Assembly (NCBI RefSeq): GCF_003264115.1
Contig: NZ_CP021912.1
Location: forward strand, 62,001 to 126,000
Length of the DNA stretch: 64,000 bases
Reading direction: 5' to 3'
From: Erythrobacter sp. KY5
GTDB lineage: Bacteria; Pseudomonadota; Alphaproteobacteria; Sphingomonadales; Sphingomonadaceae
A model generated the notes under the pieces. The model did no database searches, was not told the DNA's origin, and saw nothing but the letters and a program-made list of their open reading frames with translations. The translations under genes and the position numbers were made by a program. Shown one piece after another: positions 7,628 to 17,004 of the stretch (positions within the stretch are counted from its first letter, which is position 1; every line of letters begins with the position of its first letter).

Positions 7628-8653
7628 TCAACCTTCACCGCGCAATTGAGACAATTTCCTCTCCCAGGCGAGCGCGTGGGCGATAATCGTGTCGAGATCG
7701 TCGTGCCGGGGCTGCCACGGCAGGGTCGCACGAATTCGCGATGGATCAGAAATAAGCGAGCCGGGGTCGCCTGCACGGCGGCCTTGCATCCGGCGGTCGA
7801 TCGTCTTGTTGGTGACCCGGTCCACCGCATCCAGCACTTCGAGCACCGAAAAGCCTCGGCCATAGCCGCAATTCATCTTCAGCGAGCGCTCAGGCTCCGC
7901 CATCAGAGCCTCAAGCGCCAGCACATGCGCCGCCGCAAGATCGCTGACATGAATGTAATCGCGCACCCCCGTTCCATCAGGTGTGTCGAAATCAGTGCCG
8001 AAAACTGCAACGCTGTCACGTTTGCCAAGCGCAGCCTCAACCGCGACCTTGATGAGGTGCGTCGCGCCCGCGGTCGATTGGCCGGTGCGCGCCTCTGGAT
8101 CGGCGCCTGCCACGTTGAAATAGCGAAGCGCACAGAAATTGATCGGATGCGCAGATGCAGTGTCGGTCAGCATCTGCTCGGTCATCAATTTCGACCAGCC
8201 GTACGGATTGATCGGAACCTGCGGGGTGTCCTCGCGCACCGATGACACATCAGGCACGCCATATGTCGCAGCGGTTGATGAGAAGATGAAATGCGCAACA
8301 CCCGCTTTCACCGCAGCTTCGATCAGCGTGCGGCTTTTCGCCGTGTTGTTGTGGTAATATTTGAGCGGGTTCTCGACGCTTTCGGGCACGACAACCGAGC
8401 CTGCAAAATGCATGATCGCGCGCGTACCCTGCTCCGCGAATATCCGGGCGAGAAGCTCGGTGTCCTCGATATCGCCTTCGTAGAACGAAACCGTGTCGGG
8501 CACTGCGAAACGGAACCCGGTCGTGAGATTGTCGATCACTGCCACAGGCCAGCCGGCATCAATCAGTGCCAGAACAGCGTGGCTGCCGATATATCCTGCC
8601 CCGCCGGTTACCAAGACGGGAACACGACCCGCCACGTTTTCGTTTGTATTCAT
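7628..8653 (-). CDS. galE: UDP-glucose 4-epimerase GalE
   Basis: The 341-residue product is an extended short-chain dehydrogenase. It has the NAD-binding motif TGGAGYIG (16-23), FSSTAATYG with the catalytic Ser/Thr, and Y151-x3-K155 (YGWSK). The UDP-sugar-binding part follows with LRYFNVAGADP and VRDYIHVSDLAAAH. GalE interconverts UDP-glucose and UDP-galactose in the cytoplasm. It could feed the exopolysaccharide genes 24 kb downstream, though it stands alone here. Confidence 0.95.
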   Translation of the reverse strand: MNTNENVAGRVPVLVTGGAGYIGSHAVLALIDAGWPVAVIDNLTTGFRFAVPDTVSFYEGDIEDTELLARIFAEQGTRAIMHFAGSVVVPESVENPLKYYHNNTAKSRTLIEAAVKAGVAHFIFSSTAATYGVPDVSSVREDTPQVPINPYGWSKLMTEQMLTDTASAHPINFCALRYFNVAGADPEARTGQSTAGATHLIKVAVEAALGKRDSVAVFGTDFDTPDGTGVRDYIHVSDLAAAHVLALEALMAEPERSLKMNCGYGRGFSVLEVLDAVDRVTNKTIDRRMQGRRAGDPGSLISDPSRIRATLPWQPRHDDLDTIIAHALAWERKLSQLRGEG

Positions 8654-8696
8654 GTGCGCGCGCTTAACATGCGCTCTTTAACAGAGGAAGCTACTC

Positions 8697-9320
8697 ATGA
8701 TCGCCCTGCGCCATATGGCCCGACCCGCTCTAATTCTCGCACTCGCTGGTGCGCTTTCGGCCTGCGCGGGGGCGTATACCGGCCCCGTCGAGGTGACCCG
8801 TTTCGTGTCCGAGCAGCCCGCGATGCTGGGGCAAGGCACGATCACGCTTGAGTTTCCCGACGAGCTGCGAAACGCAGGCGCGCGCGATGCCTTTGCGTCC
8901 GCCGTGGCGAGCGAGCTGACCGCGCTCGGATATACGGTCGTGATGGACGCACAGTCCGCCCGCCAGACCGCGACGATCCGAACATCGCGCAATTCGATCG
9001 AAACGGCGGATAGGGGCGGCCCGGTCAGTGTGGGCGTCGGCGGCGGAACGGGAACTTTTGGCAGCGGGGTCGGCGTTGGCCTTGGCATCAACCTTGGCGG
9101 AGGTGAGCGTGGCCCGCGCGTCGTGACGGAGCTTGCGGTCCGCATCTCCGGACCGGACGGCGCAAGCCTTTGGGAAGGCCGCGCCGAGCAGCCGACTTCC
9201 ATGAAATCCCCCTATGCCGATGTGGATGCAAGCGCACGCACACTCGCTGCAGCCTTGTTCAAGGACTTTCCCGGTGGCAATGGCGAAACTGTAACCATCG
9301 ATGTCGACGAACTTCGCTAG
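8697..9320 (+). CDS. DUF4136-type outer-membrane lipoprotein
   Basis: The 207-residue product has a lipoprotein signal ([13 protein letters not shown], lipobox LSAC with the modified Cys near 22). A DUF4136-like domain follows, with a predicted strand-rich core ([28 protein letters not shown]). A glycine-rich stretch ([19 protein letters not shown]) occupies about 118-138. Start ATG 8697 follows AGAGGAAG. It is probably anchored in the outer membrane; its function is unknown. Confidence 0.75.
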   Translation: MIALRHMARPALILALAGALSACAGAYTGPVEVTRFVSEQPAMLGQGTITLEFPDELRNAGARDAFASAVASELTALGYTVVMDAQSARQTATIRTSRNSIETADRGGPVSVGVGGGTGTFGSGVGVGLGINLGGGERGPRVVTELAVRISGPDGASLWEGRAEQPTSMKSPYADVDASARTLAAALFKDFPGGNGETVTIDVDELR

Positions 9321-9349
9321 GACTCGCTCGACCACAATCAGGGGCATTC

Positions 9350-10489
9350 ATGACCAATATCGCAATCGATGCTGCCTTCGACAGCGGCAATATCGAAGTT
9401 TTGTCAATTGAAGGGGCAAGCGCAAAGCTGGCCATCAAAAAAGACCACATGTCGGATTTTGCCCAGTGGTTCCATTTTCGCGTCACCGGCGCGGCTGGCG
9501 AGGAAGTGACGCTCAAGATCACGGGCCTTAACACCAGCGCATATCCCGGTGGGTGGCCGAATTACGACGCCTGCGTCTCCGAGGATCGGGAGTACTGGAC
9601 CCGCGCGGCCAGCACTTTCGACAAGGATGAGGAGGACGGCACGCTCACCATTCGTTACGTGCCGGCTTCGAACCTCAGCTGGTTTGCATATTTCGCGCCC
9701 TATTCGATGGAGCGCCATCACGACCTCGTGGCCGAAGCTGCCGCATGCGAAGGCGTCGATCTGGTGCGGCTTACCACCACGCTCGATGGCCAGCCGCTGG
9801 ACATGCTGGAGATGGGAGAAGGTGATACGCAGGTCTGGCTTTATGCGCGCCAGCATCCCGGCGAAACGCAGGCCGAATGGTGGATGGAAGGCGCTCTTGA
9901 ATGCCTGACCGATCCGACCGACCCGGTTGCGCGCGGGCTTCGCAGGCATGCGCGCATTCACGTCGTGCCCAACTGCAATCCCGATGGATCGCGTCGCGGC
10001 CATCTGCGCACGAACGCGGTTGGCACGAACCTTAACCGCGAATGGGCTGAACCCAGCGCCGACAAATCGCCCGAAGTGCTCGCGATCCGGGCGAAGATGG
10101 ACGAAACCGGCGTAGACTACGCGATGGACGTCCATGGCGACGAAGCTATCCCCGCTGTCTTCCTCGCAGGCTATGAAGGCATCCCGAGCTGGACCGACGA
10201 GCTGGGCGAGAAATTCTACCGCTATCAGCGCATCCTCGACCGTCGCACTCCCGATTTCCAGACCGAACTTGGCTATCCCAAAACGCCAGAGGGCAAGGCG
10301 AACCTTGGCATCTCAACCAATCAGGTCGCAGAGCGATACGGTGCCTGCGCGATGACGCTGGAGATGCCTTACAAGGATCTTGCCGACTTTCCCGAGCCTG
10401 AGCAGGGGTGGTCACCAGAACGCTGCAAGATGCTCGCGCGCGATTGTCTGGCTGCGCTTCTGGAATGGCTGGAGACGAGCGAGGGTTAA
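9350..10489 (+). CDS. M14-family zinc carboxypeptidase (cytosolic carboxypeptidase-like)
   Basis: The 379-residue protein has an N-terminal beta-rich domain (about 1-125) typical of cytosolic carboxypeptidases, then the M14 catalytic domain. Zinc ligands H169 and E172 lie in RQHPGETQ and H262 in DVHGDE. The substrate-binding [20 protein letters not shown] stretch and the general base E338 (TLEMPYKD) are all present. No signal peptide is seen, so it acts inside the cell. Start ATG 9350 follows AGGGGC. It converges with the DUF421 gene with a 4-nt overlap. Confidence 0.92.
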   Translation: MTNIAIDAAFDSGNIEVLSIEGASAKLAIKKDHMSDFAQWFHFRVTGAAGEEVTLKITGLNTSAYPGGWPNYDACVSEDREYWTRAASTFDKDEEDGTLTIRYVPASNLSWFAYFAPYSMERHHDLVAEAAACEGVDLVRLTTTLDGQPLDMLEMGEGDTQVWLYARQHPGETQAEWWMEGALECLTDPTDPVARGLRRHARIHVVPNCNPDGSRRGHLRTNAVGTNLNREWAEPSADKSPEVLAIRAKMDETGVDYAMDVHGDEAIPAVFLAGYEGIPSWTDELGEKFYRYQRILDRRTPDFQTELGYPKTPEGKANLGISTNQVAERYGACAMTLEMPYKDLADFPEPEQGWSPERCKMLARDCLAALLEWLETSEG

Positions 10490-11034
10490 GTGCCTCGCAC
10501 GTCCTGAAGCAGAACCTCATCCAGCTCGACGTTTCCATGAAGCACCGAAACGTCACCGGTCGTCTCTAGGATCGCAGCGCGAACCTCTGACAGTTGAAGC
10601 ACGTTCGCCTCGCGCAGCTTGGCGATCATGTCCTCGCGCCTGATGCTGTTCGCCTTCAGCGCTTCATTGTCGAATTCGCCGTCCCGCATGATGAGGCATG
10701 GCTGATTGCCGATCATCGTTGCCGCAGTTTCGGAGCGTCGTCGCAGAAACGAAGTCGCCGCCTGAGCGAGCACGAGGCCAAGCATTGCGGCAAGTGTCTG
10801 CAGAAAGGCCGTCCATTCGCTCACCTGCGCCGCCCCTGCGAGAAGCGAGCCGAACGCGACTGTGGTGACGAAGTCGAAATTGGTCATCTTCGACAATGTG
10901 CGAAGCCCGTTGAGCCGGATGAGAAGGTTCATCCAGCCCAGCGCGATCACTGCAAGGATCGCACCGCGGATGAGGGCATCGACAAGGGGTGGCTCTACAA
11001 AAATGGTCGGTCTCCGATAACTACACCTGTTCAA
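10486..11034 (-). CDS. DUF421 (YetF/YcaP-like) membrane protein
   Basis: The 182-residue product has about three membrane helices (from [20 protein letters not shown] onward). The family's [17 protein letters not shown] segment and a soluble C-terminal domain with [20 protein letters not shown] and VSVL follow. This matches the DUF421 layout. The annotated start is TTG (11034); no ATG precedes the conserved helix. The role is unknown; relatives in spore formers affect envelope properties. Confidence 0.8.
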   Translation of the reverse strand: MNRCSYRRPTIFVEPPLVDALIRGAILAVIALGWMNLLIRLNGLRTLSKMTNFDFVTTVAFGSLLAGAAQVSEWTAFLQTLAAMLGLVLAQAATSFLRRRSETAATMIGNQPCLIMRDGEFDNEALKANSIRREDMIAKLREANVLQLSEVRAAILETTGDVSVLHGNVELDEVLLQDVRGT

Positions 11035-11131
11035 CGCAGAGCCTTCCTGATGGTGCCTACCCGATCAAGATAATCAGGCATTTTTCCACCTGATGTGCTA
11101 TTCTTCGTGTGGATCGAGAGGGAGAAAGATC

Positions 11132-11812
11132 TTGGATGTCAGCTACAAGCGCCGTCAGTTGCTCGCCGGGATGGGAGCGTTCGGGACATTGGCGATGTTG
11201 CCGTCACCGCTACATGCACAGGGGCTCGGCCTTTCTTCGATATTGGGGCGCGCGACCGACAACGCGCTCCACAAGCTGGCTCAGCCCGGTGCTTTTTACG
11301 ATGACGAGGACATCCGCATCGGCCTCCCGATTGTCGGAAATCTCGGAGGGCGAGCCGGTGGCCTGATGGGCTCGCTGCTCAACGCCGGCAATCGCCTGGG
11401 CGTTCTGGGTGGCATTACCCGCTCAATCAACGATGCAGCCGGAGTTGCGGCGGGCGAGGCCAAGCCGATTTTCCGCGAGGCGATCGACAACCTTTCCTTC
11501 AGCGACGCGCCGGGTATCGTTCGCCAAAACGATGGCGGGACACAGTATCTGCGCCGATCTTCCAATGATCGCCTCCATTCGCGCCTCGAACCACTGGTGG
11601 ACAGCGCACTGGCAAAGGCGGGTGTGTATGGCCAGTTCGACAAGCTCGCCGAAGATCACAGCTTCATTCGTGATGCCGGGCTCAGCCGTGAGCGGATTAA
11701 TCGCTCGGTGACCGATCAGGGGCTTGATGGGATTTTCGCCTATATCGGCACTGAAGAACGCGAGTTCCGCTCCAACCCGCTTGGCGGTCTGGGCAATCTG
11801 CTCGGCAATTAG
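11132..11812 (+). CDS. DUF4197-domain secreted protein
   Basis: The 226-residue product begins with a Tat-like signal (KRRQLLAGMGAFGTLAML, cleavage near LHAQ-GL). The DUF4197 body follows, including AAGVAAGEAKPIFREAIDNL, YLRRSSNDRL and the C-terminal TDQGLDGIFAYIGTEEREFR. The TTG at 11132 has GAGGGAGAAAG just upstream. A GTG/ATG-type start at 11093 would add a cysteine-rich leader and fits less well. It converges with cdd with a 4-nt overlap. Function unknown. Confidence 0.75.
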   Translation: MDVSYKRRQLLAGMGAFGTLAMLPSPLHAQGLGLSSILGRATDNALHKLAQPGAFYDDEDIRIGLPIVGNLGGRAGGLMGSLLNAGNRLGVLGGITRSINDAAGVAAGEAKPIFREAIDNLSFSDAPGIVRQNDGGTQYLRRSSNDRLHSRLEPLVDSALAKAGVYGQFDKLAEDHSFIRDAGLSRERINRSVTDQGLDGIFAYIGTEEREFRSNPLGGLGNLLGN

Positions 11813-12225
11813 GTCAGATTTGCCGGACCAAAAGCGTGAGGGAGCAGTTCTGACAGCTTCACCCGGCGCACCTCATCGTTGCCAACGCATAGAATCTCCG
11901 GATCGGTGCCGCCCAGCTGCGCGATTTCGTTAAGCACCTGGCGACAGCGACCGCATGGTGTGATCGGAGCGCCATCACCCTTATCGAGCGGCCCGACCAC
12001 AGCGACCGCCACCAGCCCTGCGCGCCGCCCATCGTTCATGGCCTTCGATACCGCGTTGGTCTCAGCACAAAGCGCAAGGCCATAGCTTGCATTCTCGACG
12101 TTGGAGCCGGTCACAACTGCGCCATCGTCGAACAGCAAGGCCGCTCCGACTTCATATTCCGAATAAGGTGCGTACGCGTTTGCCGCTGCCTCACGAGCGG
12201 CTGCGATCAGTTTTTCGTCGTTCAT
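11809..12225 (-). CDS. cdd: Cytidine deaminase
   Basis: The 138-residue protein is a typical homotetrameric-class Cdd. Zinc ligand C53 and catalytic E55 are in ALCAETNA, and C91/C94 in PCGRCRQ. It deaminates cytidine and deoxycytidine in pyrimidine salvage. The ATG at 12225 overlaps the stop of the upstream lysozyme-like gene (ATGA), indicating coupling; an upstream in-frame start would read into that gene. Confidence 0.94.
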   Translation of the reverse strand: MNDEKLIAAAREAAANAYAPYSEYEVGAALLFDDGAVVTGSNVENASYGLALCAETNAVSKAMNDGRRAGLVAVAVVGPLDKGDGAPITPCGRCRQVLNEIAQLGGTDPEILCVGNDEVRRVKLSELLPHAFGPANLT

Positions 12226-12935
12226 CTCTGCACCACCACCCACTCGATTGCGTCCTGCGAGGCTTCGCTTACCATCTGGCTGTTGGCACTCCATAGCAGC
12301 CAAGGCCGCCCGGCATAATCTGGCCGCGCCCGGTCACGCATCAGCCACAGGTCGCGCTCGGTCGAGCGAGCCGTGCCGTGGCGCGCTTCGAACTGGGGGC
12401 CGAGCTTGAGGATCACGGGCTTTCCGGCGTGCATCTCGATCTGGTTGACCAGCGTCATCAGCTCGCTTTCGACCGCCGCGTCGCTGACTGCGGGTTCGCA
12501 ACCACTTGCCGTGCGGGTCAGTGCGATTGCGGGGGGAAGCAATTCCGCGTCACGCGGCACCATGCGGGTATAACGCGAGGATTGCTCGTCAGCGCGCAGG
12601 CAGGGATCGAAAGGCTGGACGATCCCAACCTTGAGCCCCGCACTGCGTGCACGCGACAGCCGCGAGGCGAAACCGGGGTCTGGCACGCCGCCCGCTTCGG
12701 CCAGCTCAAGATAAGCGAATTGCGCGCCGATGGCTTTGAGCGTCTGGAACTTCGTGCCGGACGCTCCGCTCGCGACCACGGCGCCTTGCTCGGGGTATAG
12801 CGCCAGATCGGGTCGCCAGCTGCGCATGTCCCACCACAGCCAGGCCGCGAAGCCGACACCGACCAGCACGCCCAGCGCCAACAACCGAAACATCCAGCGG
12901 CCAAGCGAACCGCCCTTTTTTGCCCCTCGCGCCAC
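12222..12935 (-). CDS. GH25-type lysozyme-like membrane-anchored protein
   Basis: The 237-residue product has a basic N terminus and one membrane helix (LLALGVLVGVGFAAWLWW). The outer domain resembles GH25 lysozymes: the segment TLKAIGAQFAYLELAEAG matches the family's early beta strands, and AGKPVILKLGPQFEARHG its later core. GH25 enzymes cleave peptidoglycan. The match is partial, so activity is uncertain. It sits between the UPF0262 gene and cdd on the same strand. Confidence 0.65.
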   Translation of the reverse strand: MARGAKKGGSLGRWMFRLLALGVLVGVGFAAWLWWDMRSWRPDLALYPEQGAVVASGASGTKFQTLKAIGAQFAYLELAEAGGVPDPGFASRLSRARSAGLKVGIVQPFDPCLRADEQSSRYTRMVPRDAELLPPAIALTRTASGCEPAVSDAAVESELMTLVNQIEMHAGKPVILKLGPQFEARHGTARSTERDLWLMRDRARPDYAGRPWLLWSANSQMVSEASQDAIEWVVVQR

Positions 12936-12938
12936 TGG

Positions 12939-13475
12939 TCAGCCCTTGATGTGAAGGACGCAGATCAGCGTGAACAGACGCCGGGCAGTTGCAAAATCGG
13001 TCTCAACCTTGCCTTCAAGCCGCTCGACCAGGAGTTCGGCAGCGCTGTTGTGAATGCCGCGCCGGGCCATGTCGATCGTCTCGATCTCCGCCGGGGTCGC
13101 CTTGCGGATCGCCTGGTAATAGCTATCGCAAATGGCGAAATATTCGCGGATCGGGCGGCGGAACCTTGCAAGACCGATCAGCAAGGTTTCGAGAGGGTTT
13201 TCGTCCTCGTCGGCGATGTCCATCGCCAGCCGCCCGTCGCGAACGGCGAGGCTGAGGCGATAAGGCCCTTTGATCCCGCGTTCTGCGCTGCGGACGGGTT
13301 TGAAGGTGTTTTCCTCGATCAGGTCATAGATCGCGACGCGCCGTTCCTGTTCGACATCGGCATTGCGCCACAGGATCGTCTCTTCGTCGAGAGCGATGTG
13401 GGCGATGCGATGCAAGTTCGCGGAATCGGATGGGAGAGCGGACATCCGGCCTGCTTTCGCAGATGCATGGGTCAC
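12939..13475 (-). CDS. UPF0262 family protein
   Basis: The 178-residue product matches the UPF0262 family of alphaproteobacteria (HRIAHIALDEETILWRN, then AIYDLIEENTFKPV and YFAICDSYYQAIRKATPAEIE). The start is GTG at 13475: a strong AAGGAGGT sits eight bases upstream, while the ATG at 13445 has none. Function unknown. It leads a minus-strand run UPF0262 - GH25-like - cdd and is divergent from dnaB. Confidence 0.85.
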   Translation of the reverse strand: MTHASAKAGRMSALPSDSANLHRIAHIALDEETILWRNADVEQERRVAIYDLIEENTFKPVRSAERGIKGPYRLSLAVRDGRLAMDIADEDENPLETLLIGLARFRRPIREYFAICDSYYQAIRKATPAEIETIDMARRGIHNSAAELLVERLEGKVETDFATARRLFTLICVLHIKG

Positions 13476-13590
13476 ACTTCAAGACCTCCTTTTGCGAATC
13501 CCCGCTATCCACAAGGCAATAGGTGTGTGCGAAAATAATTCGCCGCTCATGGCTCTTGCAGTTGCGGGCCACTTCGCGGATTCTAGCGCC

Positions 13591-15117
13591 ATGGCAAATC
13601 CCGAACCGATCCGACCCGTGAACGACCAGAACGATGGCGTCGATGGCGCGCGCAAACTCCCCTCCAACCTCGAAGCGGAGGCGGCGTTTCTGGGCGCGGT
13701 CCTGATCGACAATCGGGTCCTTGAAGAATTGCAGACCCCGATCCGCCCCCATCACTTTTTCGAGCCGCTTCACGAACGGATTTTCGACCGAATCCTGAAG
13801 ATGATCGAGCGCAATGCCACCGCTTCGCCGGTGACCTTGCGTCCGCATTTCGAAGCGGACGAGGCGCTGAAGGAGCTTGGCGGGCCAAAGTATCTCGCGC
13901 AGCTGACAGCGAACGGTTCGGGTCTTCTCGCCCCGCGCGAACTGGCACAGCAAATCTACGATCTGGCGCTGCTTCGAGAGCTGGTCAGTGTAGGGCGCGG
14001 GCTGGTCGAAGGCGCGCTCGACACATCGGAAGAGACAGATCCGATGGACCGGATCAGCCAAGCCGAAGCCGATCTGTTCAAGGTCGCCGAAGGGGCAGCG
14101 ACCGGCAACGAAGCGTCAAGTTTCCGCGATGCCTCGCTCACCGCGATCAAGATGGTCGAGGCTGCAATGAATTCGGGCGGAGGCCTGTCGGGCAAGACCA
14201 CCGGCCTTGAGACCATCGACCAGAAAACCGCAGGTCTGCACGATTCCGACCTCATCATCCTTGCCGGACGACCGGGTATGGGCAAGACCTCGCTTGCGAC
14301 CAACATTGCCTTCAATTGCGCGGAGGAGCACCTCAACTGGCAGCGCGATGGCGGTGAGCACAATTACGGCGCGCCGACCGCGTTTTTTAGCTTGGAGATG
14401 AGCGCGGATCAGCTGGCGACGCGTATTCTTGCAGAACAGTCCGAGGTATCGTCCGAGGCGCTTCGGTCTGGCTCACTTACCCGCGACGATTTTCAGAAGC
14501 TGTCGTTCGCCAGCCAGCGCCTTGCCGAGCTGCCGCTTTACATCGACGATACGCCCGCGCTCACCATCGGGGGGCTGCGAACGCGTGCACGGCGATTGAA
14601 GCGGCGGCACGATATCGGGTTGATCGTCGTCGACTACCTCCAGCTGCTCCAGGGCTCGGGCCGGGCGAACGACAACCGCGTCAACGAGATTTCGGAGATC
14701 AGCCGAGGCCTGAAAACGCTCGCCAAGGAATTAAGTGTGCCGGTGATCGCACTCTCGCAGCTGAGCCGTGCGGTCGAGCAGCGCGATGACAAGAAGCCGA
14801 TGCTCTCGGATCTGCGCGAATCCGGCTCAATCGAGCAGGACGCAGACATGGTCTGGTTCATCTACCGCGCCGATTACTACAAGGAAGCCGTGCGCCCCGA
14901 CATGCCCAATCCCGACGGCTCATCCTCGCCTGAAGTGCAGGACAAATATGCGCAGTGGGAGGCAGAGTATCTCGAGGTCAAGAACAAGGCGACGTTGATC
15001 GTGGCGAAACAGCGCCACGGTTCGACCGGCAATGTCCCGCTTCACTTCCAGAGCGAGATCACCAAGTTCACCTCGCCCAATATGCGCGATTATTCGAGCT
15101 ATGGGATCGACGGTTAG
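13591..15117 (+). CDS. dnaB: Replicative DNA helicase DnaB
   Basis: The 508-residue product has the DnaB N-terminal domain (PSNLEAEAAFLGAVLID; LREL helices), a linker, and the RecA-like motor. Walker A is GRPGMGKT (226-233), Walker B IVVDYLQLL, and SLEMSADQLATRIL and the DLRESGSIEQDAD motif follow. A short insert (about residues 430-460, NPDGSSSPEVQDKYAQWEAE) precedes the KQRHGSTG end. DnaB unwinds the fork as a hexamer loaded at oriC. The start MANPEPIRP at 13591 is the first sensible ATG. Confidence 0.97.
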   Translation: MANPEPIRPVNDQNDGVDGARKLPSNLEAEAAFLGAVLIDNRVLEELQTPIRPHHFFEPLHERIFDRILKMIERNATASPVTLRPHFEADEALKELGGPKYLAQLTANGSGLLAPRELAQQIYDLALLRELVSVGRGLVEGALDTSEETDPMDRISQAEADLFKVAEGAATGNEASSFRDASLTAIKMVEAAMNSGGGLSGKTTGLETIDQKTAGLHDSDLIILAGRPGMGKTSLATNIAFNCAEEHLNWQRDGGEHNYGAPTAFFSLEMSADQLATRILAEQSEVSSEALRSGSLTRDDFQKLSFASQRLAELPLYIDDTPALTIGGLRTRARRLKRRHDIGLIVVDYLQLLQGSGRANDNRVNEISEISRGLKTLAKELSVPVIALSQLSRAVEQRDDKKPMLSDLRESGSIEQDADMVWFIYRADYYKEAVRPDMPNPDGSSSPEVQDKYAQWEAEYLEVKNKATLIVAKQRHGSTGNVPLHFQSEITKFTSPNMRDYSSYGIDG

Positions 15118-16307
15118 GCCGATGCTGCCGCGCGGGCGGCGCGGTAATCGGCGAGGCTAATCCAGTGGAACAGACGCCAGCGCAGCCGCTTGAGAAAGCT
15201 TGAATGCTGCTTGTACCACTGGCGATCGGCAGCGACGCTTTGCTCCTGTAACCCATCCATGAATTCTCGAAGCCGGGCGGCGAGCGCTTCATCCTCGACG
15301 CGAACCATGAGTTCAATATTGATCCGCACGGAACGGCGGTCGAGATTGGCGCTGCCAAAGTAACTCGCATCGTCGACAACAAGCAGCTTCATATGCAGTT
15401 TGCAGGGCTGAAATTCAAAAATCGCAGCACCCGCCTTGATCAGCCGCTTGTAAAACATTCGAGCGACTGCGATCGTACCGTCGAGGTCCGATTTGCCTGC
15501 CGCGATCAGCCGCACCTTCCCGCGCCTGGCAACCTTTGCGATTGCTCGCCGGAAGCTGCGGGGAGGACCGAAATAGGCGGTCACGACGTCGAGGCGGCGT
15601 GCCTTGCTTAGGTCCTTCTTGAACGCGTAGGACCAGTGTGAGCGCCGGATCAACGGCCCTCCCATTAACAGCTGCACGCCATCCTCTCCCGAGTCCCAGT
15701 CGCGGATCATTTGGCGTACACGGCGGAACTGCGAACCGTCGCTTTCGGTCCAGTCCTTGATAAGTTTGAACCATTCGGTGAATCGCTGCGCGACCGGACC
15801 TTCGATCAAGACTCCCAGGTCGCACCAGCCATTATCGGCAGGCACGGCGAAATAATGGTCGGAGACATTCGAGCCTCCGGTCATCACCCGCGTGTTATCG
15901 GCAATCGCAAACTTCTGATGATTGCGCACAAGATAGCGCACGTTCCAGTCAGCCGAGAAGATCGAAAAACGGCCGCCGGCCTCAACGATCGGCTCGAAGA
16001 ATGTCGGCGCTGCATCCGTGCCGAAATCATCCACGACGAGCGACACGTCGACGCCCCGGGACGCCGCCTCGGCCAACGCATCGCGCACCTTGGTTCCGGA
16101 CACATCGTCCTGAAACATGTAGTAGAACACATCGAGCGTCTCACGTGCATCCTGGATATGCTTCAGCAATGCCTCGAGGCGGTCCTTGCCGCGCGGGAAG
16201 AATTTGAAATGGTGCCGCTGGGCTGACACCTCAAACGGATCGGGATCGCAATAATCGACGCATTCTTTGTCCAGCGGGTCAGTGGGGTTCTCTCGTGCCA
16301 TATCCAA
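15114..16307 (-). CDS. Phospholipase D-like / cardiolipin synthase-family protein
   Basis: The 397-residue product carries two HKD motifs: H130-x-K132-x4-D137 (RNHQKFAIAD) and H305-x-K307-x4-D312 (LHMKLLVVDD), the latter followed by GSANLDRRS. This is the bacterial cardiolipin-synthase arrangement, but no N-terminal membrane helices are seen, as in the ClsB/ClsC types. It probably transfers phosphatidyl groups at the inner membrane. It converges with dnaB with a 4-nt overlap. Confidence 0.88.
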   Translation of the reverse strand: MDMARENPTDPLDKECVDYCDPDPFEVSAQRHHFKFFPRGKDRLEALLKHIQDARETLDVFYYMFQDDVSGTKVRDALAEAASRGVDVSLVVDDFGTDAAPTFFEPIVEAGGRFSIFSADWNVRYLVRNHQKFAIADNTRVMTGGSNVSDHYFAVPADNGWCDLGVLIEGPVAQRFTEWFKLIKDWTESDGSQFRRVRQMIRDWDSGEDGVQLLMGGPLIRRSHWSYAFKKDLSKARRLDVVTAYFGPPRSFRRAIAKVARRGKVRLIAAGKSDLDGTIAVARMFYKRLIKAGAAIFEFQPCKLHMKLLVVDDASYFGSANLDRRSVRINIELMVRVEDEALAARLREFMDGLQEQSVAADRQWYKQHSSFLKRLRWRLFHWISLADYRAARAAASA

Positions 16308-16340
16308 CCAACGCCCGAAGGTCCCGTAGGTTGCAAAATC

Positions 16341-16369
16341 TTGACTCTTGCGCCCGCGATGCCTAGGTG
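16341..16369 (+). promoter_or_regulatory. Candidate sigma-70-type promoter of rpoZ
   Basis: TTGACT (16341-16346) and TAGGTG (16364-16369) are separated by 17 bp and lie about 45 bp upstream of rpoZ. The -35 is good, the -10 only fair. Confidence 0.35.
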
Positions 16370-16414
16370 CGAGCCTCTTTCAGACAACCTGATTCTAGAT
16401 AAGGGCCCGCTCAG

Positions 16415-16759
16415 ATGGCACGCGTTACCGTTGAAGATTGTGTCGACAAGGTTCCCAACCGCTTCGACCTCGTCCTGCTCGCCGCACAGCGTGCGCGCGA
16501 AATTTCGGGCGGTAGCGAGCTTACGCTTGATCGCGACCGGGACAAGAATCCGGTCGTTGCCCTTCGCGAGATTGCCGAACAGACGATCAAGCCCAAGGAA
16601 CTGCACGAATCGCTCGTCACCGGCCTGCAGAAGATCCTGCCGGACGATGAAGACGATGCCGATGAGATCGGTTCGCTGAGCCAGTCGGCTGAAGCGCTGC
16701 GTATCACTGCAAGCGCTCCCACCCGTTCGACCTCGATCGGTGCCGATTACGACGGATAA
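16415..16759 (+). CDS. rpoZ: RNA polymerase omega subunit
   Basis: The 114-residue product starts [20 protein letters not shown] and continues [13 protein letters not shown] and [13 protein letters not shown], as in RpoZ. Omega folds around the beta-prime C terminus and helps RNA polymerase assembly and ppGpp response. spoT/rel, its usual neighbour, is not here. A strong terminator follows. Confidence 0.95.
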   Translation: MARVTVEDCVDKVPNRFDLVLLAAQRAREISGGSELTLDRDRDKNPVVALREIAEQTIKPKELHESLVTGLQKILPDDEDDADEIGSLSQSAEALRITASAPTRSTSIGADYDG

Positions 16760-16802
16760 GAGCTTCGCTCATATCAGGGGCGAAGCTGTCCCGAAATGAA
16801 CA

Positions 16803-16827
16803 GGCCGCCGCAATTGGCGGCCTTTTT
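16803..16827 (+). terminator. Rho-independent terminator of rpoZ
   Basis: GGCCGCC pairs perfectly with GGCGGCC around GCAATT and is followed by five T residues. Confidence 0.9.
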
Positions 16828-17004
16828 CGTATCCGCAATGTAGACCAGCAGCACAAAGGGGCGATGACACGATTGCGACAGTCCCGACGCAGCCTTGCCA
16901 TTGCGTTAGTCCGGGGTAACAGCATATCATGTAATTGAAACGTCACATTCGAGCTGGTCAAAGCGTTGTTCAGGCCATCTCGTGAGGGAGAGCAAAGCGC
17001 GGTC